From assembly GCA_900215285.1 (NCBI GenBank), contig OCMG01000002.1, positions 1-64,000 on the forward strand: a DNA stretch of 64,000 nt, given 5' to 3'. The position numbers and the translations under genes were made by a program. Shown here one piece after another: positions 1-8,367 of this stretch (position 1 is the first letter of the stretch; each line of letters opens with the position of its first letter). Source of the DNA: Ensifer adhaerens (lineage in GTDB: Bacteria > Pseudomonadota > Alphaproteobacteria > Rhizobiales > Rhizobiaceae). The notes under the pieces are model-generated. The model worked only from the letters and a program-made list of their open reading frames with translations. It did not search any database and had not been told where the DNA came from.

Positions 1-326
1 TCCGGCAATATCCTCTGACCCAGCGACAGCGGCGCATTGATGCGGATGTGACCCGAAACGCGGTCGGTCTGCGCCCTGACCTCGTCGGCGACTGCCTCGA
101 ACTGATCAAGCAGCGGTGAAATTCGTGCCGCATAGACCGCGCCCGCAGAGGTCAGCGAAACCTGCCGCGTGGTGCGCAGGAGAAGCTGGACGCCCAATTC
201 GGTCTCCAGCGCACTCACTGCTCGCGTCACGGACGGCGCAGTCATCGACAGTTGGCGTGCCGCGGCGACGAAGCTGCGCTGTTTGGCGACGGCCAGAAAG
301 ATCCGGATCGTGTTCAAATCACTCAT
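1..326 (-). CDS. LysR-family transcriptional regulator, N-terminal part (cut by window edge)
   Basis: Reading the minus strand from the ATG at 324-326 gives an open frame to the window edge that begins MSDLNTIRIFLAVAKQRSF and continues with a LysR-type winged HTH (VAAARQLSMTAPSVTRAVSAL, then LGVQLLLRTTRQVSLTSAG). About 108 residues are visible; the effector-binding domain lies outside the window. It diverges from the ring-cleaving dioxygenase gene at 453, with a 126-base spacer holding a perfect palindrome, so it probably regulates the dioxygenase/esterase pair and itself. The HTH family is clear; the ligand is unknown, with quinones or hydroquinones a guess from the neighbours. Confidence 0.85.
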   Translation of the reverse strand, partial: MSDLNTIRIFLAVAKQRSFVAAARQLSMTAPSVTRAVSALETELGVQLLLRTTRQVSLTSAGAVYAARISPLLDQFEAVADEVRAQTDRVSGHIRINAPLSLGQRILP

Positions 327-347
327 GTCGATAATTTCATATTCTGC

Positions 348-368
348 AATAATATTGTCAATATTATT
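348..368. promoter_or_regulatory. Perfect inverted repeat, likely LysR operator
   Basis: Two 9-base arms, AATAATATT at 348-356 and AATATTATT at 360-368, are exact reverse complements around a GTC spacer. The element sits in the AT-rich spacer between the divergent LysR gene and the dioxygenase gene. It suits a dyad LysR site (T-N11-A type), but binding is inferred. Confidence 0.55.
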
Positions 369-452
369 TCTATTCAAAAAGTTCCGGTCCGGGGCCATCT
401 TCTGCCCATCGGAGGACGCCGACACCGCGTCCCGCAACAAAGGACCAAGGCA

Positions 453-1385
453 ATGCTGACACAGATCAAGGGCTTGCATCATGTGACCTCGATGGCCGCC
501 GATGCGCAGGTCAACAGCGATTTCTTCACCAAGACGCTCGGATTGCGCCGCGTCAAGAAGACAGTCAACTTCGACGCCCCAGAGGTTTACCACCTCTATT
601 ATGGCGATGAAGTCGGTACGCCTGGCTCGGTCATGACCTATTTCCCCTTCCCGCATATCGCGGCCGGCAAGGCCGGCGTCGGCGAAGTGGGCGAAACCTA
701 TTTCGCGGTGCCCAAAGGTTCGCTCGGCTACTGGCGCGAGCGCCTTGGAAAGCTTGGCGTTCAGGGCCTTGGCGAAACGGAAGCCTTCGGCGAAAAGCGC
801 CTGCGCTTTGCCGGTCCCGACCATGACGGCTTCTCGCTGATCGAGGTCGATGGCGACGAGCGCACCGGCTGGCTGCATGACGAGATCGGCGCTGCCGAGG
901 CGATCAAGGGCTTTCACGGCGCCAGCATGCGCCTGAAGGATTCCGGCGCCACTCGCGAACTTCTCGGCTTCATGGGCTACCAGAAGATCGATGAGAAGAA
1001 CGAATGGGCGCGCTACGCCATTCCCGGCGGCAACGGTGCCGATTTCATCGACATCGAAACACTGCCCGATGGCCGGTTTGCCAGCCAGGGCGCGGGTTCG
1101 GTACATCACATCGCCTTCGCGGTGGAAGACCGGGCAGCACAGCTCGAAGTGCGCAAGGCGCTTCTCGACACCGGCTACCAGGTCACGCCTGTCATCGATC
1201 GCGATTACTTCTGGGCGATCTACTTCCGCACCCCCGGCGGCGTTCTCTTCGAGATTGCCACCAACGAACCGGGCTTCGATCGCGACGAGGATACGGCCCA
1301 TCTCGGCCAGGCACTCAAGCTGCCGACCCGCTACGAGCCGCATCGCCAGCAGATCGAAACCCTGCTGAAGCCGATCACTGACTGA
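453..1385 (+). CDS. Ring-cleaving dioxygenase, VOC superfamily (MhqO-like)
   Basis: A 310-residue protein with two vicinal-oxygen-chelate modules. The metal-binding triad of this family is visible: a His in the N-terminal GLHHVTS (His9/10), a His in GSVHHIAF (residues 218-219) and a Glu in GVLFEIAT (Glu267). Family members such as MhqO and PcpA-like enzymes open hydroquinone or chlorohydroquinone rings with Fe(II). The ATG at 453 has an AAGGACCAAGG purine tract upstream; the frame is open further upstream but that stretch is not protein-like. It is followed by an esterase gene, the mhqO-mhqD arrangement known from quinone-detoxification loci. The exact substrate cannot be read from sequence. 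Confidence 0.85.
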   Translation: MLTQIKGLHHVTSMAADAQVNSDFFTKTLGLRRVKKTVNFDAPEVYHLYYGDEVGTPGSVMTYFPFPHIAAGKAGVGEVGETYFAVPKGSLGYWRERLGKLGVQGLGETEAFGEKRLRFAGPDHDGFSLIEVDGDERTGWLHDEIGAAEAIKGFHGASMRLKDSGATRELLGFMGYQKIDEKNEWARYAIPGGNGADFIDIETLPDGRFASQGAGSVHHIAFAVEDRAAQLEVRKALLDTGYQVTPVIDRDYFWAIYFRTPGGVLFEIATNEPGFDRDEDTAHLGQALKLPTRYEPHRQQIETLLKPITD

Positions 1386-1447
1386 GGTTCAACTTCAACA
1401 GGAAGACAGCGGGACTGGCACACGGTCCCGTCTGTCGGAGATGTGAC

Positions 1448-2050
1448 ATGACGAACACCTATCATGCCTTCACGAAAGCGCCCGCCCCCGGCGCGCCGCT
1501 GATTTTCGCCTTTCACGGTACGGGCGGCAACGAGTTTCAATTCAACGAACTGATCGCGGAAATCCGCCCCGATGCCGGCATTGTCGCACCGCGCGGCGAT
1601 GTCAGCGAACATGGCGCGCTGCGCTTTTTCCGCCGCACCGGCGAAGGCGTCTATGACATGGACGACCTGAAGATGCGGACGGAGCGGATGGCAGCTTATA
1701 TCGCCGACCGCAAGGCGGAAAATCCCGGCCACCCGGTCTACGGCCTCGGCTATTCGAACGGCGCAAACATTCTCGCCTCGGTCGTCTTCCAGCAGCCCGA
1801 CCTCTTCGAAAAGATCGTCCTGCTGCATCCCCTGATCCCCTGGAGGCCCGAGGACAACGCGAGCCTGAAGGACAAGGAGATCCTGATCACGGCTGGCGAG
1901 AGGGACCCGATCTGCCCGCTTCCCCTGACGGAGCAGTTGGCGTCCTATTTCAGCCGGCAGGGCAGCCGGCTCGACACATTTTACCACCCCGGCGGACATG
2001 AAATCCGCCAGGGCGAATTGCAGGCGCTTGCGCAGTATTTTACGGTGTGA
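1448..2050 (+). CDS. Alpha/beta-hydrolase, carboxylesterase/phospholipase family (MhqD-like)
   Basis: A 200-residue compact esterase. The oxyanion region FAFHGTGGNE comes first, then the nucleophile elbow GLGYSNGAN (Ser), an Asp in AGERDPICPL and the catalytic His in HPGGHE near the C terminus, giving a full Ser-Asp-His triad. MhqD-type hydrolases commonly accompany MhqO-type ring-cleaving dioxygenases in quinone stress loci. It lies 62 bases downstream of the dioxygenase on the same strand, so the two are probably co-transcribed. The substrate is unassigned. Confidence 0.85.
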   Translation: MTNTYHAFTKAPAPGAPLIFAFHGTGGNEFQFNELIAEIRPDAGIVAPRGDVSEHGALRFFRRTGEGVYDMDDLKMRTERMAAYIADRKAENPGHPVYGLGYSNGANILASVVFQQPDLFEKIVLLHPLIPWRPEDNASLKDKEILITAGERDPICPLPLTEQLASYFSRQGSRLDTFYHPGGHEIRQGELQALAQYFTV

Positions 2051-2074
2051 GCAGTTGTCGCCCAACGGTGTGGA

Positions 2075-2094
2075 GAGCGGCCTCGCAGCCGCTC
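2075..2094. terminator. Possible bidirectional hairpin between convergent genes
   Basis: GAGCGGC (2075-2081) pairs with GCCGCTC (2088-2094) around a 6-base loop, in the 61-base gap between the convergent esterase and DapA-like genes. There is no clear T-run, so this is a weak terminator candidate. Confidence 0.35.
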
Positions 2095-2111
2095 CCCCCT
2101 CATGGCTCTGA

Positions 2112-3014
2112 TCAACCTCCGGCCGCCGCCTTTGTCCTCTGTGGCTCCAGAAGAGCCATGACGCCGGCAAGCTTTGCGCGTTGATCTACATCGACTGGCA
2201 GGAAAGGTGGCATGACGCGAGCCCACACCGGATCACCGGTGCGGGCGCCAACGAGATACTTGACCGAGGCAACCAGCGTCGGCCCGGCGATCGCCCCACG
2301 GATGGCAGCAAGTTCATCGAGATCGGCTTTTGCGGGGGCCAGACGATTGCGCCATACCTTGCCCGCCGGCCTGGAGGTCTGATTTGTCGTGGCAGAGATG
2401 CAGCCGGCAAAGCCAGACTGCGCTGCTTCACCCAGCGACACTTCCGAGCTCGGGAACACGGCAAAGCCCGGAAAAGCGGTGGCAAGCGCGCGGCAGTAGG
2501 CGAGATCGCCGGAGGAGTCCTTGATGCCGGTGAAACGGGCTGGCGCAAGCTGGCGCAGCCGCGCAATGACTTCGGCAGTGATCGTGATCCCAGTCATCTG
2601 CGGGTAATTGTAGAAATAGATTTCAAGCGTGCTGTCGCCCAGCGCTTCATGCACCGCCATGTACCAGGCGACCAGCCCGTCATCCGTCAGCGGCTTGTAA
2701 TAATAGGGCGGCAGGACGAGGGAGATCGGGTAGCCCAGGCTTGCGGCATGACGCGTCAGTGCGATGGTTTCAAACAGCGAAGGCGTGCCGGTTCCGACCA
2801 TCAGGCGCGTGCGCGGCAGGTCCTCCGCCGCCCAGTGCATGACGGTGCGGCGTGTCTCGCCATCGAAGAGATTGGCCTCCCCCGTCGAACCCAGGATGTT
2901 CAGCCCGTCGCAGCCGTTGTCGAGCAACCAGCGGCAATGGGCGATGAAAGGTGCCCGAACAGGCTCGTAGCGTTCGGAAAGCGGTGTGGGAACGGCTGCA
3001 ATGACGCCTTGCAT
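2112..3014 (-). CDS. Dihydrodipicolinate synthase/N-acetylneuraminate lyase family protein
   Basis: A 300-residue TIM-barrel class I aldolase of the DapA family. The N terminus reads GVIAAVPTPLSE, with the GSTGEA loop, the catalytic Tyr in YFYNYP and the Schiff-base Lys165 in TGIKDSSGD. It is the last gene of the eight-gene operon running from 9411 down to here and starts 18 bases after the ferredoxin gene, behind a GAGAGGA ribosome site. Members include pyruvate-dependent lyases, dehydratases and hydratase-aldolases. Its place after CoA-pathway genes suggests a catabolic C-C lyase or dehydratase rather than lysine biosynthesis; the reaction is unknown. Confidence 0.85.
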   Translation of the reverse strand: MQGVIAAVPTPLSERYEPVRAPFIAHCRWLLDNGCDGLNILGSTGEANLFDGETRRTVMHWAAEDLPRTRLMVGTGTPSLFETIALTRHAASLGYPISLVLPPYYYKPLTDDGLVAWYMAVHEALGDSTLEIYFYNYPQMTGITITAEVIARLRQLAPARFTGIKDSSGDLAYCRALATAFPGFAVFPSSEVSLGEAAQSGFAGCISATTNQTSRPAGKVWRNRLAPAKADLDELAAIRGAIAGPTLVASVKYLVGARTGDPVWARVMPPFLPVDVDQRAKLAGVMALLEPQRTKAAAGG

Positions 3015-3032
3015 GGGGTTTTCCTCTCGAAA

Positions 3033-3362
3033 TCAGTTTCTTCTGGCCCGCGCGGCGACGGCGGGATGATCGGGGATCGGCGGGCTCTTGCGGCTCCAGC
3101 CGCCGGGCGAAGTGAGCGCGCCTGCCGCGTCGGAAAAGACATCGCGATTGATGGCGATGAAGGCCTTTGCCTCTTCTCCGATCTCGTCTTCGAACCGGAT
3201 CGCATCGACCGGACACACACTCTCGCAGACGCCGCACTCGATGCATTCGCTCGGGTGGATGTAGAACATCCGCTCGCCTTCATAGATGCAGTCGACCGGG
3301 CAGACCGCGGCGCAGGCTCCGTCCTTCACATCAATGCATTCGCTTTTGATGACGAGGGTCAT
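3033..3362 (-). CDS. Ferredoxin, 7Fe-8S type (FdxA-like)
   Basis: A 109-residue small ferredoxin. The first cluster region has Cys9, Cys17, Cys21 and Cys25 (CIDVKDGACAAVCPVDC), lacking the second Cys of a CxxC and so resembling the [3Fe-4S] site of Azotobacter FdI-type proteins. The second has the classic CIECGVCESVCPVDA [4Fe-4S] motif. It sits inside the CoA-transferase operon, so it probably moves electrons for the FAD oxidoreductase encoded three genes upstream. The C-terminal 30 residues are basic and not conserved-looking. Confidence 0.9.
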   Translation of the reverse strand: MTLVIKSECIDVKDGACAAVCPVDCIYEGERMFYIHPSECIECGVCESVCPVDAIRFEDEIGEEAKAFIAINRDVFSDAAGALTSPGGWSRKSPPIPDHPAVAARARRN

Positions 3363-3369
3363 GTTTCGC

Positions 3370-4146
3370 CTACCTGCCGGTCCATTGCGGCGCGCGCTTC
3401 TCGCGGAAGGCTGCCACGCCTTCCTGTGAATCGGCAGAGGTCAGCGCCGCGACCAGTTCCGGCGTCTTCAGCCCGCGCGCATCGGCACTGGCGAGATGGG
3501 CCGTGGCCCGGATCGAACGCTTGATGGCCTTCAGCGACAGCGGCGCGCACGTGAGGATATCGGCAACCCAGCGCTCGATTTCCGCATCAAGCTCTGCTTC
3601 GGGCACGACGGCGTTGACGAGGCCGAGCCTTGCAGCCTCTGGCGCACTCAGCATCCGCCCGGTCATCATCAGGCCCGCCGCGATATTGCGCGGGATCAGC
3701 CGTTGCAGCATCACCATGCCGCCATCGAGCGGCAGCCGACCGACCTTGGCCTCCGGCAGGCCGAAGCGGGCATGCTCTGCGGCAATCACGATATCGGCGC
3801 CCAGCACCATTTCCATGCCGCCGCCGAGCGCCAGACCGTTGACGCGGGCAATCACCGGAACCATCAGGCTTTCGCGGCAGGCAATACCGCCGAAGCCGGC
3901 CGGATTGGCCTCCGCCCAATATTCCAGGCCGCTCTTGCCGGTGTCGGATTTCATATCGGCCCCCGCCGAGAAGGCGCGATTGCCCGCGCCCGTCAGCACG
4001 ACGCAGCGAACGCTGTCATCCGCCTCGATTAACGACCAGATGCGCTCCAGCTCAGCGGATGTTGCGAGATCGACGGAGTTCATGCGGTCGGGGCGATCGA
4101 TCGTCACCCGGGCGACGCCGCCGGCGAGGGTAAAGCCGACCGTCAT
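3370..4146 (-). CDS. Enoyl-CoA hydratase/isomerase family protein
   Basis: A 258-residue crotonase-fold enzyme. Both oxyanion-hole segments are visible (NRAFSAGADM and NGLALGGGMEMVLGAD). The two Glu positions used by classical hydratases are present, in GGGMEM and FGLPEAKVG. The C terminus REKRAPQWTGR is typical of the family. Its start overlaps the end of the CoA-transferase gene by 4 bases (ATGA), indicating translational coupling. It probably hydrates or isomerises the acyl-CoA made by that transferase. Product specificity is not assignable. Confidence 0.9.
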   Translation of the reverse strand: MTVGFTLAGGVARVTIDRPDRMNSVDLATSAELERIWSLIEADDSVRCVVLTGAGNRAFSAGADMKSDTGKSGLEYWAEANPAGFGGIACRESLMVPVIARVNGLALGGGMEMVLGADIVIAAEHARFGLPEAKVGRLPLDGGMVMLQRLIPRNIAAGLMMTGRMLSAPEAARLGLVNAVVPEAELDAEIERWVADILTCAPLSLKAIKRSIRATAHLASADARGLKTPELVAALTSADSQEGVAAFREKRAPQWTGR

Positions 4147-5303
4147 ACCGCCGCCCTCCGCTTGTCGCGGGCGAGGCCGAATTCGGCGATCACCTCATCG
4201 GTATGCTCACCAAGACGCGGCGGGACATGGCGAAGCTCGACCGGGGCGTCGCTCAAATGAACCGGAGACCCGAGAAGCCTGAGCCCCCCGAGAACCGGGT
4301 GGTCGATATCGATGAACATGCCGTTGATCGCCGTCTGCGGATCGTCGAGCGCGACGCCCAGAGAGCGCACCGGCGCGCAGAGGAGGTCCTGCTCCTCCAG
4401 CCGCGCCAGCCAATGGGCCACGGTGTTCGTCGCGATCTGCTTGCGGAACGTGTCCTGCAGGAATGGCTTGTTGGCGCGCTGGCTGGCGAGATCGGGATAT
4501 TGCGGCGACAGATCCTCAAGGCCGAGTGCGGCGCAGATGTCGCGCAGCGGGTTCTGCTTGAACGCGCCGACAATCACCAGCGGGCCATCAATCGCATCGA
4601 ACAGGCCCGTCAGCGGCATGGCAGCCCAATTGAGGATCTCGCGATGCTTCGACCATTGCGCGGCTTCCTGCATCTGCATGGCGATGATGGAATCGTAGAG
4701 CGAAACGGAAACCTTCTGGCCGTGGCCCGTCTTCTCGCGTGCAAGAAGGGCGGCAAGCACGCCCTGAACGAGGTGCATGCCGGCGGTGTAGTCGCAGAGC
4801 GTCGTCGGATAGATGGAGCGCGGGATGGAGGGATCGGAGGTCTTTTCCATGACGCCCGTCATCGCCTGCGCGAGCACGTCCTGTCCGCCCTTGTGGGCAT
4901 AGGGACCCTTCTCGCCAAAACCGGTGCCGGAGGCGCAGATGATGCGCGGGTTGATCGTCTTCAGGGTCTCATAGCCGAAACCGAGCCGGTCCATGACACC
5001 GGCGCGGAAATTGTCGACCACCACATCCGACACGCGCACCAGATCATAGACCATCTGCCGCCCGGCCTCCGACTTGGTGTCGATCTCGACCGAACGCTTG
5101 TTGCGGTTGAGCGAGCAGAAGACGGCGTTGTTCTGCCCGGCCTCGCTCGCGTCGCCCATGAAGTTGCGCGACAGATCGCCAGCACCCGGCCGTTCGATCT
5201 TGATCACGTCGGCGCCGAAATCGGCCAGCATCTGGGTGGCGCAGGGACCGAGCATGACCTGCGTGAAATCGATGACGCGCACGCCTTCAAGTGGATGGAC
5301 CAT
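4143..5303 (-). CDS. Family III CoA-transferase (CaiB/BaiF)
   Basis: A 386-residue protein with the family N terminus (PLEGVRVIDFTQVMLGPCAT), the AD(F)GADVIKIERP motif and the SLNRNKRSVEID and VVVDNFRAGVMDRLG segments. These enzymes move CoA from an acyl-CoA donor onto a carboxylic acid. It lies 15 bases after the FAD oxidoreductase gene and overlaps the enoyl-CoA hydratase gene, so activation of a carboxylate followed by beta-oxidation-like chemistry is the likely job. Donor and acceptor are unknown. Confidence 0.92.
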   Translation of the reverse strand: MVHPLEGVRVIDFTQVMLGPCATQMLADFGADVIKIERPGAGDLSRNFMGDASEAGQNNAVFCSLNRNKRSVEIDTKSEAGRQMVYDLVRVSDVVVDNFRAGVMDRLGFGYETLKTINPRIICASGTGFGEKGPYAHKGGQDVLAQAMTGVMEKTSDPSIPRSIYPTTLCDYTAGMHLVQGVLAALLAREKTGHGQKVSVSLYDSIIAMQMQEAAQWSKHREILNWAAMPLTGLFDAIDGPLVIVGAFKQNPLRDICAALGLEDLSPQYPDLASQRANKPFLQDTFRKQIATNTVAHWLARLEEQDLLCAPVRSLGVALDDPQTAINGMFIDIDHPVLGGLRLLGSPVHLSDAPVELRHVPPRLGEHTDEVIAEFGLARDKRRAAV

Positions 5304-5318
5304 GGTGTTTTCCTTCTG

Positions 5319-6686
5319 TCAGACGGCGACGGAGCGCGGTTCGATGAGCGCATTTGCGGAGGGGCGGTCGCCGGGGTCGGCACCTTGCGCCCGCATCCGC
5401 GCCTGGATCTTCGCCGCATCGACATGGCGAAGCGCATGGCCGCCTTCGAGCGCGAGCGACACGGCAACGCCGGCGGCCTCACCTTGCGCCATGCAGGGTG
5501 GAATTTCGCGGGAAAGCTTTTGCGCCTCACTTTCCGCCGAGTAATGGCGGCCGGCGACGATAAGGTTGTCGAGCCCGCGCGGCAGCAGCGCGCGATAGGG
5601 CGTGTAATAGTCGCGGCCGCGGCAGACGGTGTCGTCGAAATAGCGGCGGTTCTTTACGTCGTCGCGGGTGACGACATATTCGCCCTGCAGAAGCCGCGTC
5701 TGGCGGATGCCGATCTGCTCGGCGGCACCCAGCATCTTCGCCTTCTCGAAGCCCGGCAGGTTGGCGCGGGCGAATTCCAGAAGCGCCATCATCCGGTCGC
5801 GGCCCTGGATTTCGGCCGCCACCATGTCTTCCGGCGAAAGCCCGTCAAAGCCCGGCATATGCGGGCAATTGCACCAGACAATGCCCGGCAGCGGCGTCTT
5901 CAGCCACCACATGCCCCAAGCCCCGCCGATGATGCGGCGCGCCTTGCGGTCGAGTTCCTTGTAGGCCTCCGGATTTTCATATTCGAAGGCTTCCGCCGCA
6001 TCCGTGTCCACATCGCAGAGCCGGAAGACGGTCGTCACGATATACTGGCCGTTGAGGAAGGAGGCGCCGGCGGAGGATGCGACATCGAGATCGCCCGAGG
6101 CGTCGATCACCATCCTGGCGCGGATCGCCTGACGGCCGAGCTTGGTCTGGCAGATGACGGCCTTGACCTCGCCCCCCTCGACCACCGTGCCGCAGAACCA
6201 GCTGTGCAGGCGCAGGTGAATACTCGTCTCGCGCACCAGATCGAGGCTCACGCGCTTCCAGCCATCGGGATCGAAGGCGACAGCGTGAATGATGGGTTGC
6301 GGCATGCCGGTCTTGTGGAAGTCGATGCAGCCCCAGCGCGACCATTTACGCCACATGTCCCAGTTCGTCAGGCAATCTTCCGGCGGCGGACAGACGGCGG
6401 CGTCCTGGCGCTTGAGCCGGTCGACGAATTCGCTGACAATGCCGGTCGTGACGATTTCGGTGCCTTCATTGACCATGTCGTCGAGGACCAGAACCATGCC
6501 GCCGGAGGCCATGCCGCCGAGATGATGGTAGCGCTCGATCAGCACGACCTTGCAGCCGTTGCGCGCGGCCGAAACGGCGGCGGAAAGGCCGGCCGGCCCC
6601 GCGCCGACGACAACCACGTCGCAATCGGCCACGACGGGCACGTTCTCGCTCTGGAGGGTGATGTGATCGATAGCTTTGTCGGTCAT
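5319..6686 (-). CDS. FAD-dependent oxidoreductase (FAD_oxidored type)
   Basis: A 455-residue flavoprotein. The N-terminal Rossmann motif is DVVVVGAGPAGLSAAVSAAR, followed by the E-R dinucleotide-binding pair in VVLIERY and the loop HHLGGMASGG. The C-terminal GLDNLIVAGRHYSAE segment is typical of fumarate-reductase/HdrA-like FAD_oxidored proteins. The chosen ATG at 6686 has GGGAGAAAG just upstream; the longer open frame overlaps the permease gene and is not protein-like. It sits between the ABC transporter genes and the CoA-transferase gene. With the ferredoxin it could form an electron-transfer pair that oxidises or reduces the imported compound. Confidence 0.87.
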   Translation of the reverse strand: MTDKAIDHITLQSENVPVVADCDVVVVGAGPAGLSAAVSAARNGCKVVLIERYHHLGGMASGGMVLVLDDMVNEGTEIVTTGIVSEFVDRLKRQDAAVCPPPEDCLTNWDMWRKWSRWGCIDFHKTGMPQPIIHAVAFDPDGWKRVSLDLVRETSIHLRLHSWFCGTVVEGGEVKAVICQTKLGRQAIRARMVIDASGDLDVASSAGASFLNGQYIVTTVFRLCDVDTDAAEAFEYENPEAYKELDRKARRIIGGAWGMWWLKTPLPGIVWCNCPHMPGFDGLSPEDMVAAEIQGRDRMMALLEFARANLPGFEKAKMLGAAEQIGIRQTRLLQGEYVVTRDDVKNRRYFDDTVCRGRDYYTPYRALLPRGLDNLIVAGRHYSAESEAQKLSREIPPCMAQGEAAGVAVSLALEGGHALRHVDAAKIQARMRAQGADPGDRPSANALIEPRSVAV

Positions 6687-6754
6687 GGTCTTTCTCCCAT
6701 AGCTCCGCCCGCCCTCTGTCGAAGGTTTCAGGCAGCCTGTGCGGTTGCGTTGCG

Positions 6755-7570
6755 TTATTTGTGTTCCCAGCGGATGAGCAGCTTTTCGGCGATGGCGACG
6801 CTGGCGAACATCACAACCGAGAGGCCGGACGACATCAGCACCGTCGCGTAGAGCTGCGCGGAGCGAAAGTTGAAGGTCGCATCGATGATCAGCGTGCCGA
6901 GCCCCTTGTCCGCGCCGACCCATTCGCCGACGATCGCGCCGATGACGCTGGTCGTTGCGGCAATCTTGAGCGCGGCGAAGAGGAAGGGCAGCGACGAGGG
7001 TAGCCGGATCTTCCAGAATATTTCCCACTTGGATGCCGAGAGAATGCGCGCCAGTTCCATCACCTGCGGCGTCACCGCCTCCAGCCCGCGCACCATGTTG
7101 ACGAGCGTGGGGAAGAAGCAGATCAGCGCCGCAATCACCACCTTGGCCGTCAGCCCGCCGCCGAAGATCAGCACCAGGATTGGCGCGATCGCCAGGATCG
7201 GCACGGTGTTGATGAAAACGGCGATGGGAAAGAAGGCCTTTTCCACCGTCTTGTTATGGACGAAGGCAATGGCGATCAGCACGGCACCGATATTGCCGAC
7301 CGCAAAGCCCAGCAGGCTTTCGAACAGCGTCGGCCAGAAATTGCGCATCAGCAGCGGGAAATCGCTGACCAGCGTGCGGGCAATGTCGCTGGGTGCGGGC
7401 GCGATATAGGACGGCACGGAAAACCCGCGCACGCCGGCTTCCCAGAGCAGGATGAGCCCGACGGCCGTCAGGAGAGGAAGCGGTACGCCGCCGCCGAATT
7501 TATGCATCGGAGTGCTCCTCGGGCGCAGCGGGATCGGCCGGGTCGTGTCTTGGGTCGCAGCCATCAGCAT
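6755..7570 (-). CDS. ABC transporter permease, SsuC/TauC family
   Basis: A 271-residue inner-membrane protein with about six hydrophobic segments and the BPD permease loop (residues around MELARILSASKWEIFWKIRLP). It is the membrane partner of the ATPase and binding protein encoded just upstream. Two starts are possible: ATG at 7570, or ATG at 7564, which overlaps the ATPase stop as TGATG. SsuC/TauC-type systems import sulfonates, nitrate, pyrimidine precursors or aromatic and short organic acids. Confidence 0.9.
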   Translation of the reverse strand: MLMAATQDTTRPIPLRPRSTPMHKFGGGVPLPLLTAVGLILLWEAGVRGFSVPSYIAPAPSDIARTLVSDFPLLMRNFWPTLFESLLGFAVGNIGAVLIAIAFVHNKTVEKAFFPIAVFINTVPILAIAPILVLIFGGGLTAKVVIAALICFFPTLVNMVRGLEAVTPQVMELARILSASKWEIFWKIRLPSSLPFLFAALKIAATTSVIGAIVGEWVGADKGLGTLIIDATFNFRSAQLYATVLMSSGLSVVMFASVAIAEKLLIRWEHK

Positions 7571-8358
7571 GTCTCCAGAAGCTGGCGCAGACGCGCGGAA
7601 TAGCGGGTGAATTCGAGCGTATCGCGCAGCGCGATCTCGCGCGGATAGGGAAAGTCGATATCGACGATTTCCCGCACCCGGCCGGGATTGGCCTTCAGCA
7701 TCAGCACCTTCTGGCCGAGGAAGATGGCCTCCGGGATCGAATGGGTCACGAAGAGGATCGTCACGCCGGTCTCCTGCCAGATGCGCAGCAGTTCGAGGTT
7801 CATGTGGTCGCGCGTCATCTCATCCAGCGCGCCGAAGGGCTCGTCCATCAGAAGGAGTTTCGGCTTGCAGACGAGCGCGCGGGCAATTGCCACGCGCTGA
7901 CGCATGCCACCCGAAAGCTCATGCGGAAGGGCATTCTCGCGCCCCTTGAGGCCGACAAGCTCCAGTAGCTCTGCCGGCGAGCGCTCGCTGACCGGCAGTT
8001 TCAGGCCGCGGCTGCGGCCGATTTCCAGCGGCAGGCGAACATTGTCGATGGCGCTGCGCCAGGGAAGCAGGGTTGCCTCCTGAAACACGAACGCGAATTC
8101 ACGCGCCAACCGCGCCTCTTCGGTCGACTTGCCGAAGACGGTGACTTCGCCCTCTGCGGCCGGGATGAGATCCGAGATCAGCCGCAGAAGCGTGGACTTG
8201 CCGCATCCGGAGGGGCCGAGGATGGAGTAGAAGGCTCCATCTTCGATATCGAGGCTGATCTTGTCGATCGCCGTGAAGGTCGCGAACCGGACGGTCGCAT
8301 TGCGCAGGGATGCCGCTATCGGCACTGGACCTGCGGCGGGAGCGGAGGCCGTTTGCAT
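7564..8358 (-). CDS. ABC transporter ATP-binding protein, SsuB/TauB family
   Basis: A 264-residue nucleotide-binding subunit with Walker A GPSGCGKST, Q-loop VFQEATLLPW, signature LSGGMRQRVAIARAL, Walker B LLLMDEPFGALD and the switch His in FVTHSIPEA. It starts 9 bases after the binding-protein gene and overlaps the permease gene, so the three are one transporter unit. Confidence 0.93.
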   Translation of the reverse strand: MQTASAPAAGPVPIAASLRNATVRFATFTAIDKISLDIEDGAFYSILGPSGCGKSTLLRLISDLIPAAEGEVTVFGKSTEEARLAREFAFVFQEATLLPWRSAIDNVRLPLEIGRSRGLKLPVSERSPAELLELVGLKGRENALPHELSGGMRQRVAIARALVCKPKLLLMDEPFGALDEMTRDHMNLELLRIWQETGVTILFVTHSIPEAIFLGQKVLMLKANPGRVREIVDIDFPYPREIALRDTLEFTRYSARLRQLLETC

Positions 8359-8367
8359 GTCCCCACC

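Noticed and set aside
4203..6851. Very long plus-strand open frame (882 codons) opposite the CoA-transferase and FAD-oxidoreductase genes
   Set aside because: It is antisense to two genes with clear family motifs, has repetitive His/Arg/Asp-rich composition typical of GC-rich shadow frames, and shows no domain.
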